This document shows, piece by piece, positions 25,013 through 34,292 of a DNA stretch of 64,000 nt; the first letter of the stretch is position 1, and each line of letters starts with the position of its first letter. Both the position numbers and the translations under genes were made by a program. The stretch is taken from NCBI GenBank assembly GCA_902613655.1, contig CACMHR010000002.1:62001-126000 (forward strand), in the 5' to 3' direction. Below the pieces are notes generated by a model. That model worked only from the letters and a program-made list of their open reading frames with translations. It was not told where the DNA came from and did no database searches. The DNA comes from Anoxypelagibacter sp902613655. Its GTDB lineage: Bacteria > Pseudomonadota > Alphaproteobacteria > Pelagibacterales > Pelagibacteraceae.

Positions 25013-26562
25013 TGTTGGATTTTTTTAATAAAAGAGTTTTTATAATTTTCATATTTCCATTGATTTTGGGAGGTATAACTGTTTTAGGTTTTCAACCATT
25101 CAATTTATTTTTTGTAAATTTTTTTTCATTACCTTTATTATTTTTTACAATAATATATGTTAAGAAAAAGTCCAAAAGCATCTATAGAAAAAAACCTTTT
25201 CTTAAAAATTTATTTACTCTTGGTTCATCTTTTGGTTTTGGTTTTTTCTTTTTTGGTATTTTTTGGATTGCACATTCATTAACTTTTGATGAAACATTTA
25301 AAATTTTAATTCCTTTAAGCTTAATTTTAATTCCTTTATTTTTATCTTTATTTTTTTCATTACCTATAATGCTAATTGGTAATTTTTGCGAAAAAAATTT
25401 TTCATCAATTATATTGATCAGTTTAGTATTTTCTTTTTCAGATTTTATTAGAAGTAAAATTTTGACTGGTTTTCCATGGAATATTTGGAGTTATAGTTTT
25501 TCATGGTCTATTGAAAGTCTACAAATCTTAAAATTTATTGGAATTTTTTCGTTTAATTTTTTTGTTATTATAATTTTTTTTCTTCCGAGCTTAATTTTCT
25601 TTAGAAATAAATTAAAATATTATTTGATACCTTTATTTATAGTTCTGACTTTTTCAAATTACTTTTATGGTTCTTATAAAATAAATTCTATTAAACAATA
25701 CCCCCAAGAAAAAATTAATTTTAAAATTGTTTCAGCAAAAATAGATATGGCAAATTTTAAAAACGAAGTAGATGTCGCTTCTAAATTAATTAAATATAGT
25801 GAGCCAAATAAACAACTAAAAACTGTTTTTGTTTGGCCAGAAGGTGTTTTTATTAATGAAAATTTTTATAAAAATACAGAAATTAAAGAATTATTTAAAA
25901 ATAATTTTTCTGAAAATCATTTAATTATATTCGGTGCAAACACATCAAAAAAAATTTCTTCTATAGACAAATATTATAACAGCATGATTGTTTCAAACAA
26001 CAATCTTGGGTTTATCTCAAAATACGACAAAAAAAAACTTGTGCCATTCGGTGAATTCTTACCATTTGAGTCTATTCTGAATACCATAGGTATTAAAAAA
26101 ATTACTCCTGGCTATGAATCATTTTCCAGCGGTGATGGAAACTCTTTACTAAAATTTAATTTTGATAAAAAAAAAATACAAATACTTCCTTTGATTTGTT
26201 ATGAAATAATTTTTCCAGGTTTAGTTGAAGATAATGATAAATATAATTTTTTAATAAATATTTCAGAGGATGCCTGGTTTGGAAAAAGTATTGGACCTCA
26301 TCAGCATTTTGCGAAAGCTATTTTTAGATCAATCGAGTCTAATGTTTTCACTCTAAGAGCAGCAAATATGGGCGTTAGCGCTTTTATAAGTCCCGAAGGA
26401 AAAATTTTAAAAAACTTACAGCCAAACGAAATAGGCAATATAGAATTAAGTTTACCAATATTAGAGAATGACAAAAAGGAAATTAAAAATGATTTGATAT
26501 TTTTGTCAGTTTTAATTACATTTGTGATTACTTTTTTAATTTTAAGAAAATTTAAAGTTTAA
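25012..26562 (+). CDS. lnt: Apolipoprotein N-acyltransferase
   Basis: A 516-residue inner-membrane enzyme that adds the third acyl chain to lipoproteins. About six N-terminal hydrophobic segments (to residue about 220) precede a periplasmic nitrilase domain with the catalytic triad in FVWPEGVF (Glu near 277), KKKLVPFGEF (Lys near 342) and LICYEIIFPG (Cys near 396). A final hydrophobic segment ends the protein. Several lipoproteins in this window would be substrates. One-base overlaps join it to ybeY and metK. Confidence 0.95.
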   Translation: MLDFFNKRVFIIFIFPLILGGITVLGFQPFNLFFVNFFSLPLLFFTIIYVKKKSKSIYRKKPFLKNLFTLGSSFGFGFFFFGIFWIAHSLTFDETFKILIPLSLILIPLFLSLFFSLPIMLIGNFCEKNFSSIILISLVFSFSDFIRSKILTGFPWNIWSYSFSWSIESLQILKFIGIFSFNFFVIIIFFLPSLIFFRNKLKYYLIPLFIVLTFSNYFYGSYKINSIKQYPQEKINFKIVSAKIDMANFKNEVDVASKLIKYSEPNKQLKTVFVWPEGVFINENFYKNTEIKELFKNNFSENHLIIFGANTSKKISSIDKYYNSMIVSNNNLGFISKYDKKKLVPFGEFLPFESILNTIGIKKITPGYESFSSGDGNSLLKFNFDKKKIQILPLICYEIIFPGLVEDNDKYNFLINISEDAWFGKSIGPHQHFAKAIFRSIESNVFTLRAANMGVSAFISPEGKILKNLQPNEIGNIELSLPILENDKKEIKNDLIFLSVLITFVITFLILRKFKV

Positions 26563-27725
26563 TGAATTCAAAAAATTACCTTTTTACAAGTGAGTCAGTT
26601 TCAGAAGGTCATCCAGATAAAGTTTGTGATAGAATCTCTGATATGGTCGTTGATAGTTATCTGTCAAAAGATTCTTTTTCTAGAGTTGCTTGTGAAACTC
26701 TAACAACAACAAACAAAGTGGTTCTAGCCGGGGAAACTAGAGGTCCAGAGATTAAAAAAAATGAATTAGAGGAAAAAGTACGATCTTGTATTAAGGACAT
26801 AGGTTATGAGCAAGACGGGTTTCACTGGAAAAATTGCAGTGTGGATATAAATTTGCATACGCAGTCATCAGATATAGCAATGGGCGTCGACTCTAAAGGC
26901 AATAAGGATGAAGGAGCTGGAGACCAAGGTATAATGTTTGGATATGCATGTGATGAAACCGAAGTCTTGATGCCAGCACCAATATATTATTCCCATAAAA
27001 TTTTGGAACTAATGGCAATTGATAGAAAAAATGGAAAAGCAGACAAACTAGAACCAGATTCTAAAAGCCAAGTAACATTACAATACGTAGATGGGGTTCC
27101 ATCAAAAGTTACAGCAGTAGTTATTTCAACACAACACTCTCCTAAAGTTTCGCAGTCTCAGGTCAAAGAAATTGTGAGACCATATCTTGAAAAAGCAATT
27201 CCTAAAAAATTATTAATGAATTTAAATGACAAAGATTTTTACGTAAACCCTACAGGACAATTTATAATTGGAGGACCTGATGGTGATACAGGATTAACTG
27301 GAAGAAAAATTATTGTTGATACTTACGGTGGTGCAGCACGCCACGGTGGAGGAGCTTTTTCAGGAAAAGATCCAAGCAAAGTAGATCGATCTGCAGCTTA
27401 TGCCGCAAGGTATGTTGCAAAAAATGTTGTAGCTTCAAAAATCGCAAAAAAGTGTGAGATTCAGTTATCTTATGCAATTGGTGTCTCAAAGCCACTATCT
27501 ATTTATGTCAATCTTTTTGATGGAGATATAGAAAAAGAAAAGCATGTTGAAAAATTAATTACGAATAATTTTGATTTAAGCCCAAGAGGTATAAGAGAAA
27601 TGTTAAATCTAAATAGGCCCATATATGAATCAACCGCTTCATACGGACATTTTGGAAGAAAACCAAGAGAAGATGGTTCTTTTTCGTGGGAAAAAACTGA
27701 CAAAATATCTATTTTTAAAAAGTAG
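26562..27725 (+). CDS. metK: S-adenosylmethionine synthetase
   Basis: A 387-residue enzyme making SAM from methionine and ATP. Motifs: TSESVSEGHPDKVCDRISD at the N-terminus, GAGDQGIMFGYACDE (about 118-132), and GGAARHGGGAFSGKDPSKVDRSAAYAAR's core GGGAFSGKDPSKVDRS. The length is standard. It starts on the last base of the lnt stop. No riboswitch fits upstream because the gene begins inside the lnt stop. A hairpin terminator-like element follows it before nusA. Confidence 0.97.
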   Translation: MNSKNYLFTSESVSEGHPDKVCDRISDMVVDSYLSKDSFSRVACETLTTTNKVVLAGETRGPEIKKNELEEKVRSCIKDIGYEQDGFHWKNCSVDINLHTQSSDIAMGVDSKGNKDEGAGDQGIMFGYACDETEVLMPAPIYYSHKILELMAIDRKNGKADKLEPDSKSQVTLQYVDGVPSKVTAVVISTQHSPKVSQSQVKEIVRPYLEKAIPKKLLMNLNDKDFYVNPTGQFIIGGPDGDTGLTGRKIIVDTYGGAARHGGGAFSGKDPSKVDRSAAYAARYVAKNVVASKIAKKCEIQLSYAIGVSKPLSIYVNLFDGDIEKEKHVEKLITNNFDLSPRGIREMLNLNRPIYESTASYGHFGRKPREDGSFSWEKTDKISIFKK

Positions 27726-27766
27726 TTCTTGAAAAGTCTGTTAAATTAAATTAAATTAAAATTAAG

Positions 27767-27812
27767 TTACCTGGAAATGAAAATGGGCTTTTGCCCATTT
27801 TTTTTTAGGTAA
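27767..27812 (+). promoter_or_regulatory. Terminator-like hairpin with outer stem over the nusA ribosome binding site
   Basis: The inner stem ATGGGC / GCCCAT with loop TTTT (about 27783-27798), extended by flanking A/T pairs, is followed by T9, an intrinsic terminator. Around it TTACCT (27767-27772) pairs with AGGTAA (27807-27812), and AGGT is the likely Shine-Dalgarno sequence of nusA (ATG at 27822). The element could end the metK mRNA and attenuate nusA, which is autoregulated in other bacteria. Confidence 0.7.
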
Positions 27813-27821
27813 AATGAAAAT

Positions 27822-29375
27822 ATGTTAAATAGAGGAATAGATAAGCAAGAACTTTTAAGGATTGTAGACTCTGTTGCAAATGAAAAATCTATAGACAAAG
27901 AGTTGATAATTAATTCTATGGAAATAGCAATTCAAAGAGCCGCATACAGCAAATTTGGATATGAAAATTCGATTGAAGCTACAATCAATAGAGAAGATGG
28001 AAGTATTAAAATTCAAAAAGTTTTAGAAATTGTTGAAAGCGTTGAAGATCCAGTTAAACAAATTTCATTAAAACAAGCGGAGAATTTAGACAAAAAAAAT
28101 AAAAATTTAAAAATTGGTGATAAAATCTACGAAGAATTACCCCAAATTGATTTTGGAAGAATAGCAGCTCAAAGTGCCAAACAAGTTATTTCTCAAAAAG
28201 TTAGAGAAGCAGAAAAAAATAGACAATTTGAAGATTTTAAAGACAAACAAGGTCAAATTTTAAGTGGAATAATAAAACGAACAGAGTACGGAAACGTAAT
28301 TGTTGATTTAGGTAGAGCAGAGGGAATTATAAGGAAAGAGGAGTTAATACAAAGAGAAGTCTTAAAGAACGGGGATAGAGTAAAAGCTTACTGTTTTGAG
28401 GTTAAACAAGACACAAAGGGTCATCAAATATTTTTATCTAGAGCTCATCCACAATTTTTAGCAAGATTATTTTTTCAAGAGGTTCCGGAAATTTATGAAG
28501 GTGTAATAGAAATAAAATCAGTATCGAGGGATCCTGGAAGTAGAGCAAAAATATGTGTTAATTCAAAAGACTCCTCTCTTGATCCTGTCGGCGCATGTGT
28601 TGGAATGAGAGGTAGCAGGGTTCAAACAGTCGTTAATGAATTGCAAGGAGAAAAAATAGATATAATAAAATGGACTGAAGATTTACCTACACTAGTAGCA
28701 GAGTCTTTATCGCCTGCTGAAATCCAAAAAGTTTTAATTGATGAAGAGAACAAAAGAATAGAGGTAATTTTATCTGAAGAAAACTTAAGTAAAGCTATAG
28801 GTAGACGAGGACAAAATGTTAGACTTGCATCTAAATTAATAAATTACGAAATAGATATACTAACAGATGCTGAAGACTCAGAGAGAAGACAAAAAGAATT
28901 TAAAGAGAGAACAGAACTTCTTGTTAAAGCATTAGAAGTAGATGAAACTTTAGGACAGCTTTTAGTTTCAGAAAACTTCCAAAATATTGAAGAAATTGCT
29001 CAATCAAATGTCGAGGATCTTTCTAAAATTGAAGGTATCGAGGAAACAACTGCTAAAGAATTAATTGAAAGAGGAAAAGAATATTTGATTAAAGAAAAAG
29101 AGGAAATTTCTGAAAAATTAAAAAAACTTGGTGTCGAAGATAGTTTGACTAAACTTGAAGGAATGACTCAGGGAATGCTGGTTGTTCTAGGAGAAAAAAA
29201 TATCAAGAAACTTAAAGATTTCGCCGAACTTTCTTCTGATGAACTTATTGGTGGCATGGATGAAATTAAAGGTAAAAGAATAAAAGTAGACGGATATTTA
29301 GAGGAGTTTAATTTATCCAAAGAAGAAGCTGACAACTTAATAATGAGTGCAAGAAAGATAGTATTTGCTGATTAA
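27822..29375 (+). CDS. nusA: Transcription termination/antitermination factor NusA
   Basis: A 517-residue protein. The N-terminal RNAP-binding domain (1-125) is followed by S1 (about 130-205, GQILSGIIKRTEYGNVIVDLG), two KH domains (about 230-345, including VGACVGMRGSRVQTVV and SKAIGRRGQNVRLASKL) and two C-terminal helix-hairpin-helix acidic repeats (around 395-425 and 460-500). It regulates pausing, termination and antitermination. Neighbouring rimP, usual before nusA, and ylxR, usual after, are both missing. Confidence 0.97.
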   Translation: MLNRGIDKQELLRIVDSVANEKSIDKELIINSMEIAIQRAAYSKFGYENSIEATINREDGSIKIQKVLEIVESVEDPVKQISLKQAENLDKKNKNLKIGDKIYEELPQIDFGRIAAQSAKQVISQKVREAEKNRQFEDFKDKQGQILSGIIKRTEYGNVIVDLGRAEGIIRKEELIQREVLKNGDRVKAYCFEVKQDTKGHQIFLSRAHPQFLARLFFQEVPEIYEGVIEIKSVSRDPGSRAKICVNSKDSSLDPVGACVGMRGSRVQTVVNELQGEKIDIIKWTEDLPTLVAESLSPAEIQKVLIDEENKRIEVILSEENLSKAIGRRGQNVRLASKLINYEIDILTDAEDSERRQKEFKERTELLVKALEVDETLGQLLVSENFQNIEEIAQSNVEDLSKIEGIEETTAKELIERGKEYLIKEKEEISEKLKKLGVEDSLTKLEGMTQGMLVVLGEKNIKKLKDFAELSSDELIGGMDEIKGKRIKVDGYLEEFNLSKEEADNLIMSARKIVFAD

Positions 29376-29378
29376 AAT

Positions 29379-31592
29379 ATGCAAAAAGATAAAAATAAAA
29401 AAAAAACTCTAACAATATCAAGCTCGTTTACCAAAAAATTTAATCCAAGCTCTTTTGGTAAGACTTCAAAAAAGTCTTACATAGTTGATAAGAAAAAAAA
29501 TGCAAAACCTCCTTTCAAGTCTAACAAAAATTTTTCATCTAATTCTGCTTTTAAAGGTAGCCAAAATAACAGGAATTTTAATAGGAAATTTGTTGAGCAA
29601 CAGGCAACAAAAAGGTTTATCAGGTCAGATAAAAACAAAAAAGATGAAACTAACAGAACAAAAGATAAAGGAAATTTTAAAGATAAGAGTTTTAATATTA
29701 AGAGAGAATCAAAGTTAACAATTTCGACAGCAATGAACGTTGAAGAGTTCGAAATTAAGCAAAGAAGTTTAGCTTCAGTAAAAAGAGCAAGACTAAAAGA
29801 TAAGAAAGGTTTAAATACCGATGAAAAAAAGGAGTTTAAGAAAGTTATAAGAGAAGTTAAAATTCCTTCACAAATAACTATTCAAGAATTATCAAATAGG
29901 ATGGCAGAACAATCTGCATCTATCATCAAATTTTTATTAAATATGGGTGTTAAGGCTACAATAAATCATACTATCGATAAAGATACTTCGGAATATATTG
30001 TTAAAGAATTTGGTCACAAAGCAATCTTTGAAGAAGTGCCAGTAAAAATATTAAATAAAGTATCCCAAGATAATGGAAAAAATTTGTCTCCAAGGTCACC
30101 AATAGTAACTATAATGGGACATGTTGATCATGGAAAAACTTCTTTATTAGACTCCCTGAGAAGCTCTAATGTAGTTTCAGGTGAACACGGAGGAATTACC
30201 CAACATATAGGGGCTTATCAAGTTGGTGATTCAGAAAACAAAATAATTACATTTATTGATACTCCCGGACATGCAGCATTCACAGAAATGAGAGCAAGAG
30301 GTTCAAAAGTAACCGATATTGTTGTTTTAGTAATTGCTGCTGATGACGGAGTTAAACCACAAACAGTAGAGGCAATTCAACACGCAAAGGCTGCAAAAGT
30401 TCCAATAATTGTTGCAATTAATAAATGTGATTTACCAAATTCGAATATAAGCAAAATAAAGAACGACCTGATGCGTTACGAGTTAGTAGCCGAAGATCTA
30501 AGTGGTGATACTTTATTTGTTGAAGTATCAGCTACTAAGAAAAAAAATCTAGATAAATTAAAAGAAACCATTTTACTCCAAGCAGAAATTTTAGATTTAA
30601 AGGCTTCAAAAAATGGGCAGGCCAAAGGAATTGTTTTGGAGTCTAAAATCGATAAAGGGAAAGGTCCAGTTTCAACCATTTTAATAACTGAGGGTTCTTT
30701 AAAAAAAGGGGATCATTTTGTCTGTGGTAAAACATTAGGAAAAATTCGTGCGATGATTAGCCATGAAGGTAAAAATCTCGAAGTTGCTTTACCGTCAATG
30801 CCAGTAGAAATACTTGGTATGCAAGAATCAGCAAAAGCTGGAGATGAATTTTTTGTAGTTGAAAATGAGGACGAAGCTAAAAAAATAAATGATTTTGAAA
30901 AATTAGGAACAAAGGAAAACCACAATATAATATCACAAGACAACACAAAACTCTTTGACAAACAAGGAACAAAAGAGGAATTGAATATTATTTTAAAATC
31001 TGATGTTCAAGGATCAAGCGAGGCACTGAGGAATGCAATTAATAAAATTAGTCATTCCGAGGTAACTCCTAAAATTATTTTATCAGATATTGGAATGATA
31101 AATGAGACAGATATATCGCTTGCAAAGGCTTCTGATGCAGTAGTCATTGGATTTAATGTAAAACCAAATAAAGAGGCAAAAAAATTATCTGAAGCCCAAA
31201 AAGTAAGAATAGAATTTTTTAATGTAATTTACAAAGCCATTGAATTTGTTGAAAAGTCTCTTTCAGGTCTTTTAGAGCCCGAAAGGAAAGAAAAAATTGA
31301 AGGCACAGCAGAGATACTTAAAATTTTTAAACTTTCAAAGTCCGGAAAAGTTGCCGGATCAAAAGTTACTGAGGGTGAAATAAAGAATAATTCTAAGGCA
31401 CGAATTATTAGAGATGGGAAAATAGTGTATGATGGGCAAATCACAAGTATTTTTAGAGAAAAAAATGCTGCAAAAGAAGTTAAAAGTGGACTTGAATGCG
31501 GTATTACTTTTAAAAACTTTCTTGATTTTAAGGAAAAAGATATGATCGAGTCCTATAAAGTTGATATGATAGAAAGGCAAATAAATGAGTAA
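29379..31592 (+). CDS. infB: Translation initiation factor IF-2
   Basis: A 737-residue GTPase. A Lys/Asn/Ser-rich, low-complexity N-terminal part (1-110) precedes the IF2_N helix bundle (about 165-220). The G domain (from about 245) has GHVDHGKTS, DTPGHAAF and NKCDLP. Domains II to IV follow to the C-terminus (FRIEFFNVIY-like segment, final KDMIESYKV). It delivers initiator tRNA to the 30S subunit. It starts 3 bp after nusA and overlaps rbfA by 8 bp. Confidence 0.97.
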   Translation: MQKDKNKKKTLTISSSFTKKFNPSSFGKTSKKSYIVDKKKNAKPPFKSNKNFSSNSAFKGSQNNRNFNRKFVEQQATKRFIRSDKNKKDETNRTKDKGNFKDKSFNIKRESKLTISTAMNVEEFEIKQRSLASVKRARLKDKKGLNTDEKKEFKKVIREVKIPSQITIQELSNRMAEQSASIIKFLLNMGVKATINHTIDKDTSEYIVKEFGHKAIFEEVPVKILNKVSQDNGKNLSPRSPIVTIMGHVDHGKTSLLDSLRSSNVVSGEHGGITQHIGAYQVGDSENKIITFIDTPGHAAFTEMRARGSKVTDIVVLVIAADDGVKPQTVEAIQHAKAAKVPIIVAINKCDLPNSNISKIKNDLMRYELVAEDLSGDTLFVEVSATKKKNLDKLKETILLQAEILDLKASKNGQAKGIVLESKIDKGKGPVSTILITEGSLKKGDHFVCGKTLGKIRAMISHEGKNLEVALPSMPVEILGMQESAKAGDEFFVVENEDEAKKINDFEKLGTKENHNIISQDNTKLFDKQGTKEELNIILKSDVQGSSEALRNAINKISHSEVTPKIILSDIGMINETDISLAKASDAVVIGFNVKPNKEAKKLSEAQKVRIEFFNVIYKAIEFVEKSLSGLLEPERKEKIEGTAEILKIFKLSKSGKVAGSKVTEGEIKNNSKARIIRDGKIVYDGQITSIFREKNAAKEVKSGLECGITFKNFLDFKEKDMIESYKVDMIERQINE

Positions 31593-31959
31593 AAATTCAA
31601 TTGAAGGATATCCAAATCATAGACATCTTAGAGTCGGTGAACTGGTGAAACAAAATTTAGGTCAAATATTTATAAGAAATGAGGCGAAGATACCAGCATT
31701 TAACACCAAAATGGTTACTGTAACGGAAGTAAAAATGAGCTCAGATTTAAAATCAGCAAGAGCTTATGTTATACCACTTGGTGGAAAAGAGACTAAAAAA
31801 ACAGTTAATATATTGACCGAGTTTTCTTATCTTGTTAGAAAGGCTTTATCAAAAAAATTAGATATAAAATTTCTTCCACGTTTATATTTTGTAGAAGACA
31901 AATCTTTTGATTATGCAGAAAGAATTGAAAAACTTATTAAAGAAAATAAAAATAAATGA
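31585..31959 (+). CDS. rbfA: Ribosome-binding factor A
   Basis: A 124-residue cold-shock KH-fold protein that binds the 30S subunit and helps 16S 5' end maturation. Features: RHLRVGELVKQNLGQIFIR, VTVTEVKMSSDLKSARAYV and the C-terminal RKALSKKLDIKFLPRLYFV with the terminal DKSFDYAERI. It overlaps infB by 8 bp and rpsO by 4 bp (ATGA). The truB gene usual at this position is absent. Confidence 0.96.
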   Translation: MSKNSIEGYPNHRHLRVGELVKQNLGQIFIRNEAKIPAFNTKMVTVTEVKMSSDLKSARAYVIPLGGKETKKTVNILTEFSYLVRKALSKKLDIKFLPRLYFVEDKSFDYAERIEKLIKENKNK

Positions 31960-32213
31960 AATCAAAAAAAAATATTATTAAATTGTTAGCACTTCATAAA
32001 AATGACGTAGGATCAACCGAAGTTCAAATTGGAATATTAAGTGAGAAAATTAAAAATCTCTCTGAACATTTTAAAAAATTCAAGAAAGACAAACATTCAA
32101 CTAGAGGACTAACAAAATCTGTAAATCAACGAAAAAGACTTTTACAATATTTAAGCAAAAGAAACCCAAAAGCGTATACAGATATTATAAAAAAACTTAA
32201 CTTAAGAAAATAA
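31956..32213 (+). CDS. rpsO: 30S ribosomal protein S15
   Basis: An 85-residue protein, slightly shorter than the common 88-89. The helical fold shows DVGSTEVQIGILSEKIKNL, the conserved HFKKFKKDKHSTRGL rRNA-binding region and QRKRLLQYLSKRNPKAY. S15 binds the central domain of 16S rRNA. It overlaps rbfA by four bases and abuts pnp with zero spacing, the conserved rpsO-pnp pair. Confidence 0.97.
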   Translation: MKSKKNIIKLLALHKNDVGSTEVQIGILSEKIKNLSEHFKKFKKDKHSTRGLTKSVNQRKRLLQYLSKRNPKAYTDIIKKLNLRK

Positions 32214-34082
32214 ATGTTTAAAGAATTTAAAGAAGAAATAGATTTTGGCGGAAAAAAAGTAACTTTAGAAACAGGAAAGATTGCCCGCCAGGCCGATGGA
32301 GCAATAATTGCCACATGTGGTGAAACAGTAGTTATCGCAACGGTAGTTGGTGCAAAAAAAGTTAATCCCGAAACCGACTATTTTCCTTTATCTGTAAATT
32401 ATCAAGAGAAATATTATGCGGCTGGAAAAATTCCAGGTGGATATTTCAAAAGAGAAGCAAGACCGACAGAAGCTGAAACTTTAATATCTAGATTAATAGA
32501 TAGACCGATAAGACCTTTGTTTCCTGAAAATTTTAAAAACGAGGTACAGATTTTACCTACTGTGCTTTCATATGATAATGAAAATGAAGCAGATATACTT
32601 TCGATAATAGCTTGTTCAGCGGCCCTATCTATTTCTGGACTTCCTTTTAGAGGCCCCATAGCAGCATCCAGAGTAGGTTTCATAGACAATAAAAATGTTC
32701 TAAATCCCACAAAAAAAGAATTAGAAAATTCTAAATTGGATTTAGTTGTGGCTGGAACAAAGGATGCAGTATTAATGGTAGAGTCCGAAGCTTCAGGTTT
32801 AACTGAAAAACAAATGTTAGATGCTGTTAAATTTGGACATGAAAGTTTTGTAAATGTTATAAAGGGCATTGAGAAATTGGCAAAAGAAGCTTCAAAAGAG
32901 AAATGGAAAATAGAAGAAAAAGATTTTAGCGAAGTCTCTAAAAAAATTAAAAAAGAGCTTACCAAAGATTTAGAGAAAGCATTTACAGAAAAAGATAAAA
33001 AGAAAAGATCTGATTTAATAAGTGCAGCCGGAGAGACCTGCAAATCGTTATTTAAAGATGACGAGGTCCTATTGGAACATGAAATAATGACTCAACTTAA
33101 AAATTTAGAAAAAGAAATAGTTAGAACAAGAATTTTAAAAAATAAAAAAAGAATTGATGGCAGAGGTCTTTCAGATGTAAGACCAATAAAATGTCAAGTA
33201 GGTATACTGCCAAGAGTTCATGGTTCGGCATTATTCACAAGAGGTGAAACACAAGCAATAGTAACAACCACTTTGGGGACCTCTGATGATGAGCAGAGGA
33301 TCGAAAGCTTGGAAGGATTAAAAAGGCAAAGATTTATGTTACACTATAATTTTCCTCCATTTTCTGTAGGAGAAACTGGCAGGATAGGAACTGGCAGAAG
33401 AGAAGTGGGACACGGTAAACTAGCTTGGAGAGCATTGAACTCATCATTGCCAAAAAAAGAAAATTTTCCATATACTTTAAGAATTGTATCAGAAATTACC
33501 GAGTCTAATGGATCATCATCGATGGCAACAGTATGCGGATCTTCTCTTGCATTAATGGATGCAGCAGTTCCTATAGCTGAACCGGTTGCTGGAATAGCGA
33601 TGGGATTAATTAAAGAGAAAAATGATTTTTCTATTTTATCTGATATATTGGGAGATGAAGATCATTTAGGAGATATGGACTTTAAAGTAGCAGGTACAAA
33701 AGAAGGTATTACATCTCTTCAAATGGATATTAAAATTACAGGTATCACTTTCGAAATTATGGAAAAAGCTCTTGCACAGGCAAAGGAGGGACGAGTGCAT
33801 ATCTTAAATGAAATGAATAAAACTATTAAATCTTCTAGAAAAGAAGTAGGAAAGCACACTCCAAAAATGGAGAAAATAAAAGTTGATAAAAAAGATATTG
33901 CAACTGTAATAGGCAAAGGTGGGGCTACAATAAGAGAAATTGTAGAAAAGTCTGGAGCAAAAGTCGATGTTAATGATACTGGCGAAGTTACTATTGCAGC
34001 AGCAAATGATGAAACAAGAAAGATCGCAGTTCAAATGATAAACGACCTTGTTGCAAAACCTGAAATGGGAAAAAACATATAA
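32214..34082 (+). CDS. pnp: Polynucleotide phosphorylase, catalytic core and KH domain; frame broken before S1
   Basis: A 622-residue reading frame covering both RNase PH-like domains (first from residue 1; second from about 310, with QVGILPRVHGSALFTRGETQ and FPPFSVGETGRIGTGRREVGH's core VGETGRIGTGRREVGHG), the helical linker and the KH domain (VIGKGGATIREI near 563). It ends early at NDLVAKPEMGKNI-stop. The S1 domain follows at once in the +1 frame. Dropping one A from the A6 run at 34070-34075 would give EMGKTYKGKVVKIM and restore a full-length enzyme of about 690 residues. It degrades RNA 3' to 5' with phosphate. Confidence 0.9.
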   Translation: MFKEFKEEIDFGGKKVTLETGKIARQADGAIIATCGETVVIATVVGAKKVNPETDYFPLSVNYQEKYYAAGKIPGGYFKREARPTEAETLISRLIDRPIRPLFPENFKNEVQILPTVLSYDNENEADILSIIACSAALSISGLPFRGPIAASRVGFIDNKNVLNPTKKELENSKLDLVVAGTKDAVLMVESEASGLTEKQMLDAVKFGHESFVNVIKGIEKLAKEASKEKWKIEEKDFSEVSKKIKKELTKDLEKAFTEKDKKKRSDLISAAGETCKSLFKDDEVLLEHEIMTQLKNLEKEIVRTRILKNKKRIDGRGLSDVRPIKCQVGILPRVHGSALFTRGETQAIVTTTLGTSDDEQRIESLEGLKRQRFMLHYNFPPFSVGETGRIGTGRREVGHGKLAWRALNSSLPKKENFPYTLRIVSEITESNGSSSMATVCGSSLALMDAAVPIAEPVAGIAMGLIKEKNDFSILSDILGDEDHLGDMDFKVAGTKEGITSLQMDIKITGITFEIMEKALAQAKEGRVHILNEMNKTIKSSRKEVGKHTPKMEKIKVDKKDIATVIGKGGATIREIVEKSGAKVDVNDTGEVTIAAANDETRKIAVQMINDLVAKPEMGKNI

Positions 34083-34287
34083 AGGGAAAGTTGTTAAAAT
34101 TATGGAATTCGGAGCTTTTGTAAACTTTTTAGGAAAACAAGATGGACTTGTTCATATTTCACAGCTGGCTGCAAAAAGAGTTCAAAAAGTTACAGATGTA
34201 GTCAAAGAAGGCGATGAAGTTTCAGTTAAAGTAATTGGATTTGACAGAGGCAAAGTCAAACTTTCAATAAAAGAAGCTGTATCGTAA
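34048..34287 (+). pseudogene. pnp: S1 RNA-binding domain of pnp, out of frame
   Basis: In the +1 frame relative to the main pnp frame. From about 34075 the translation reads KTYKGKVVKIMEFGAFVNF, then GKQDGLVHISQLA and VKEGDEVSVKVIGFDRGKVK, the standard C-terminal S1 domain of PNPase. The codons before 34068 are just the catalytic gene read out of frame, and the only start is a TTG inside it, so this is unlikely to be an independent gene. The domain is perfectly preserved, which argues for a very recent mutation, a sequencing or assembly error, or correction by slippage. Confidence 0.85.
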
Positions 34288-34292
34288 CATTT

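Noticed and set aside
26540..26562. SAM-sensing riboswitch before metK
   Set aside because: metK starts inside the lnt stop codon, leaving no untranslated leader.
29379..29720. Low-complexity Lys/Asn-rich start of infB as a sign of frameshift
   Set aside because: IF-2 N-termini are naturally variable and low-complexity; the frame is continuous into the IF2_N and G domains.
34070..34076. A_AAA_AAC looks like a classical -1 ribosomal slippery site in pnp
   Set aside because: A -1 shift leads to a frame that ends after about 15 codons, not into the S1 domain. The S1 domain lies in the +1 frame, so programmed -1 frameshifting cannot explain the break.
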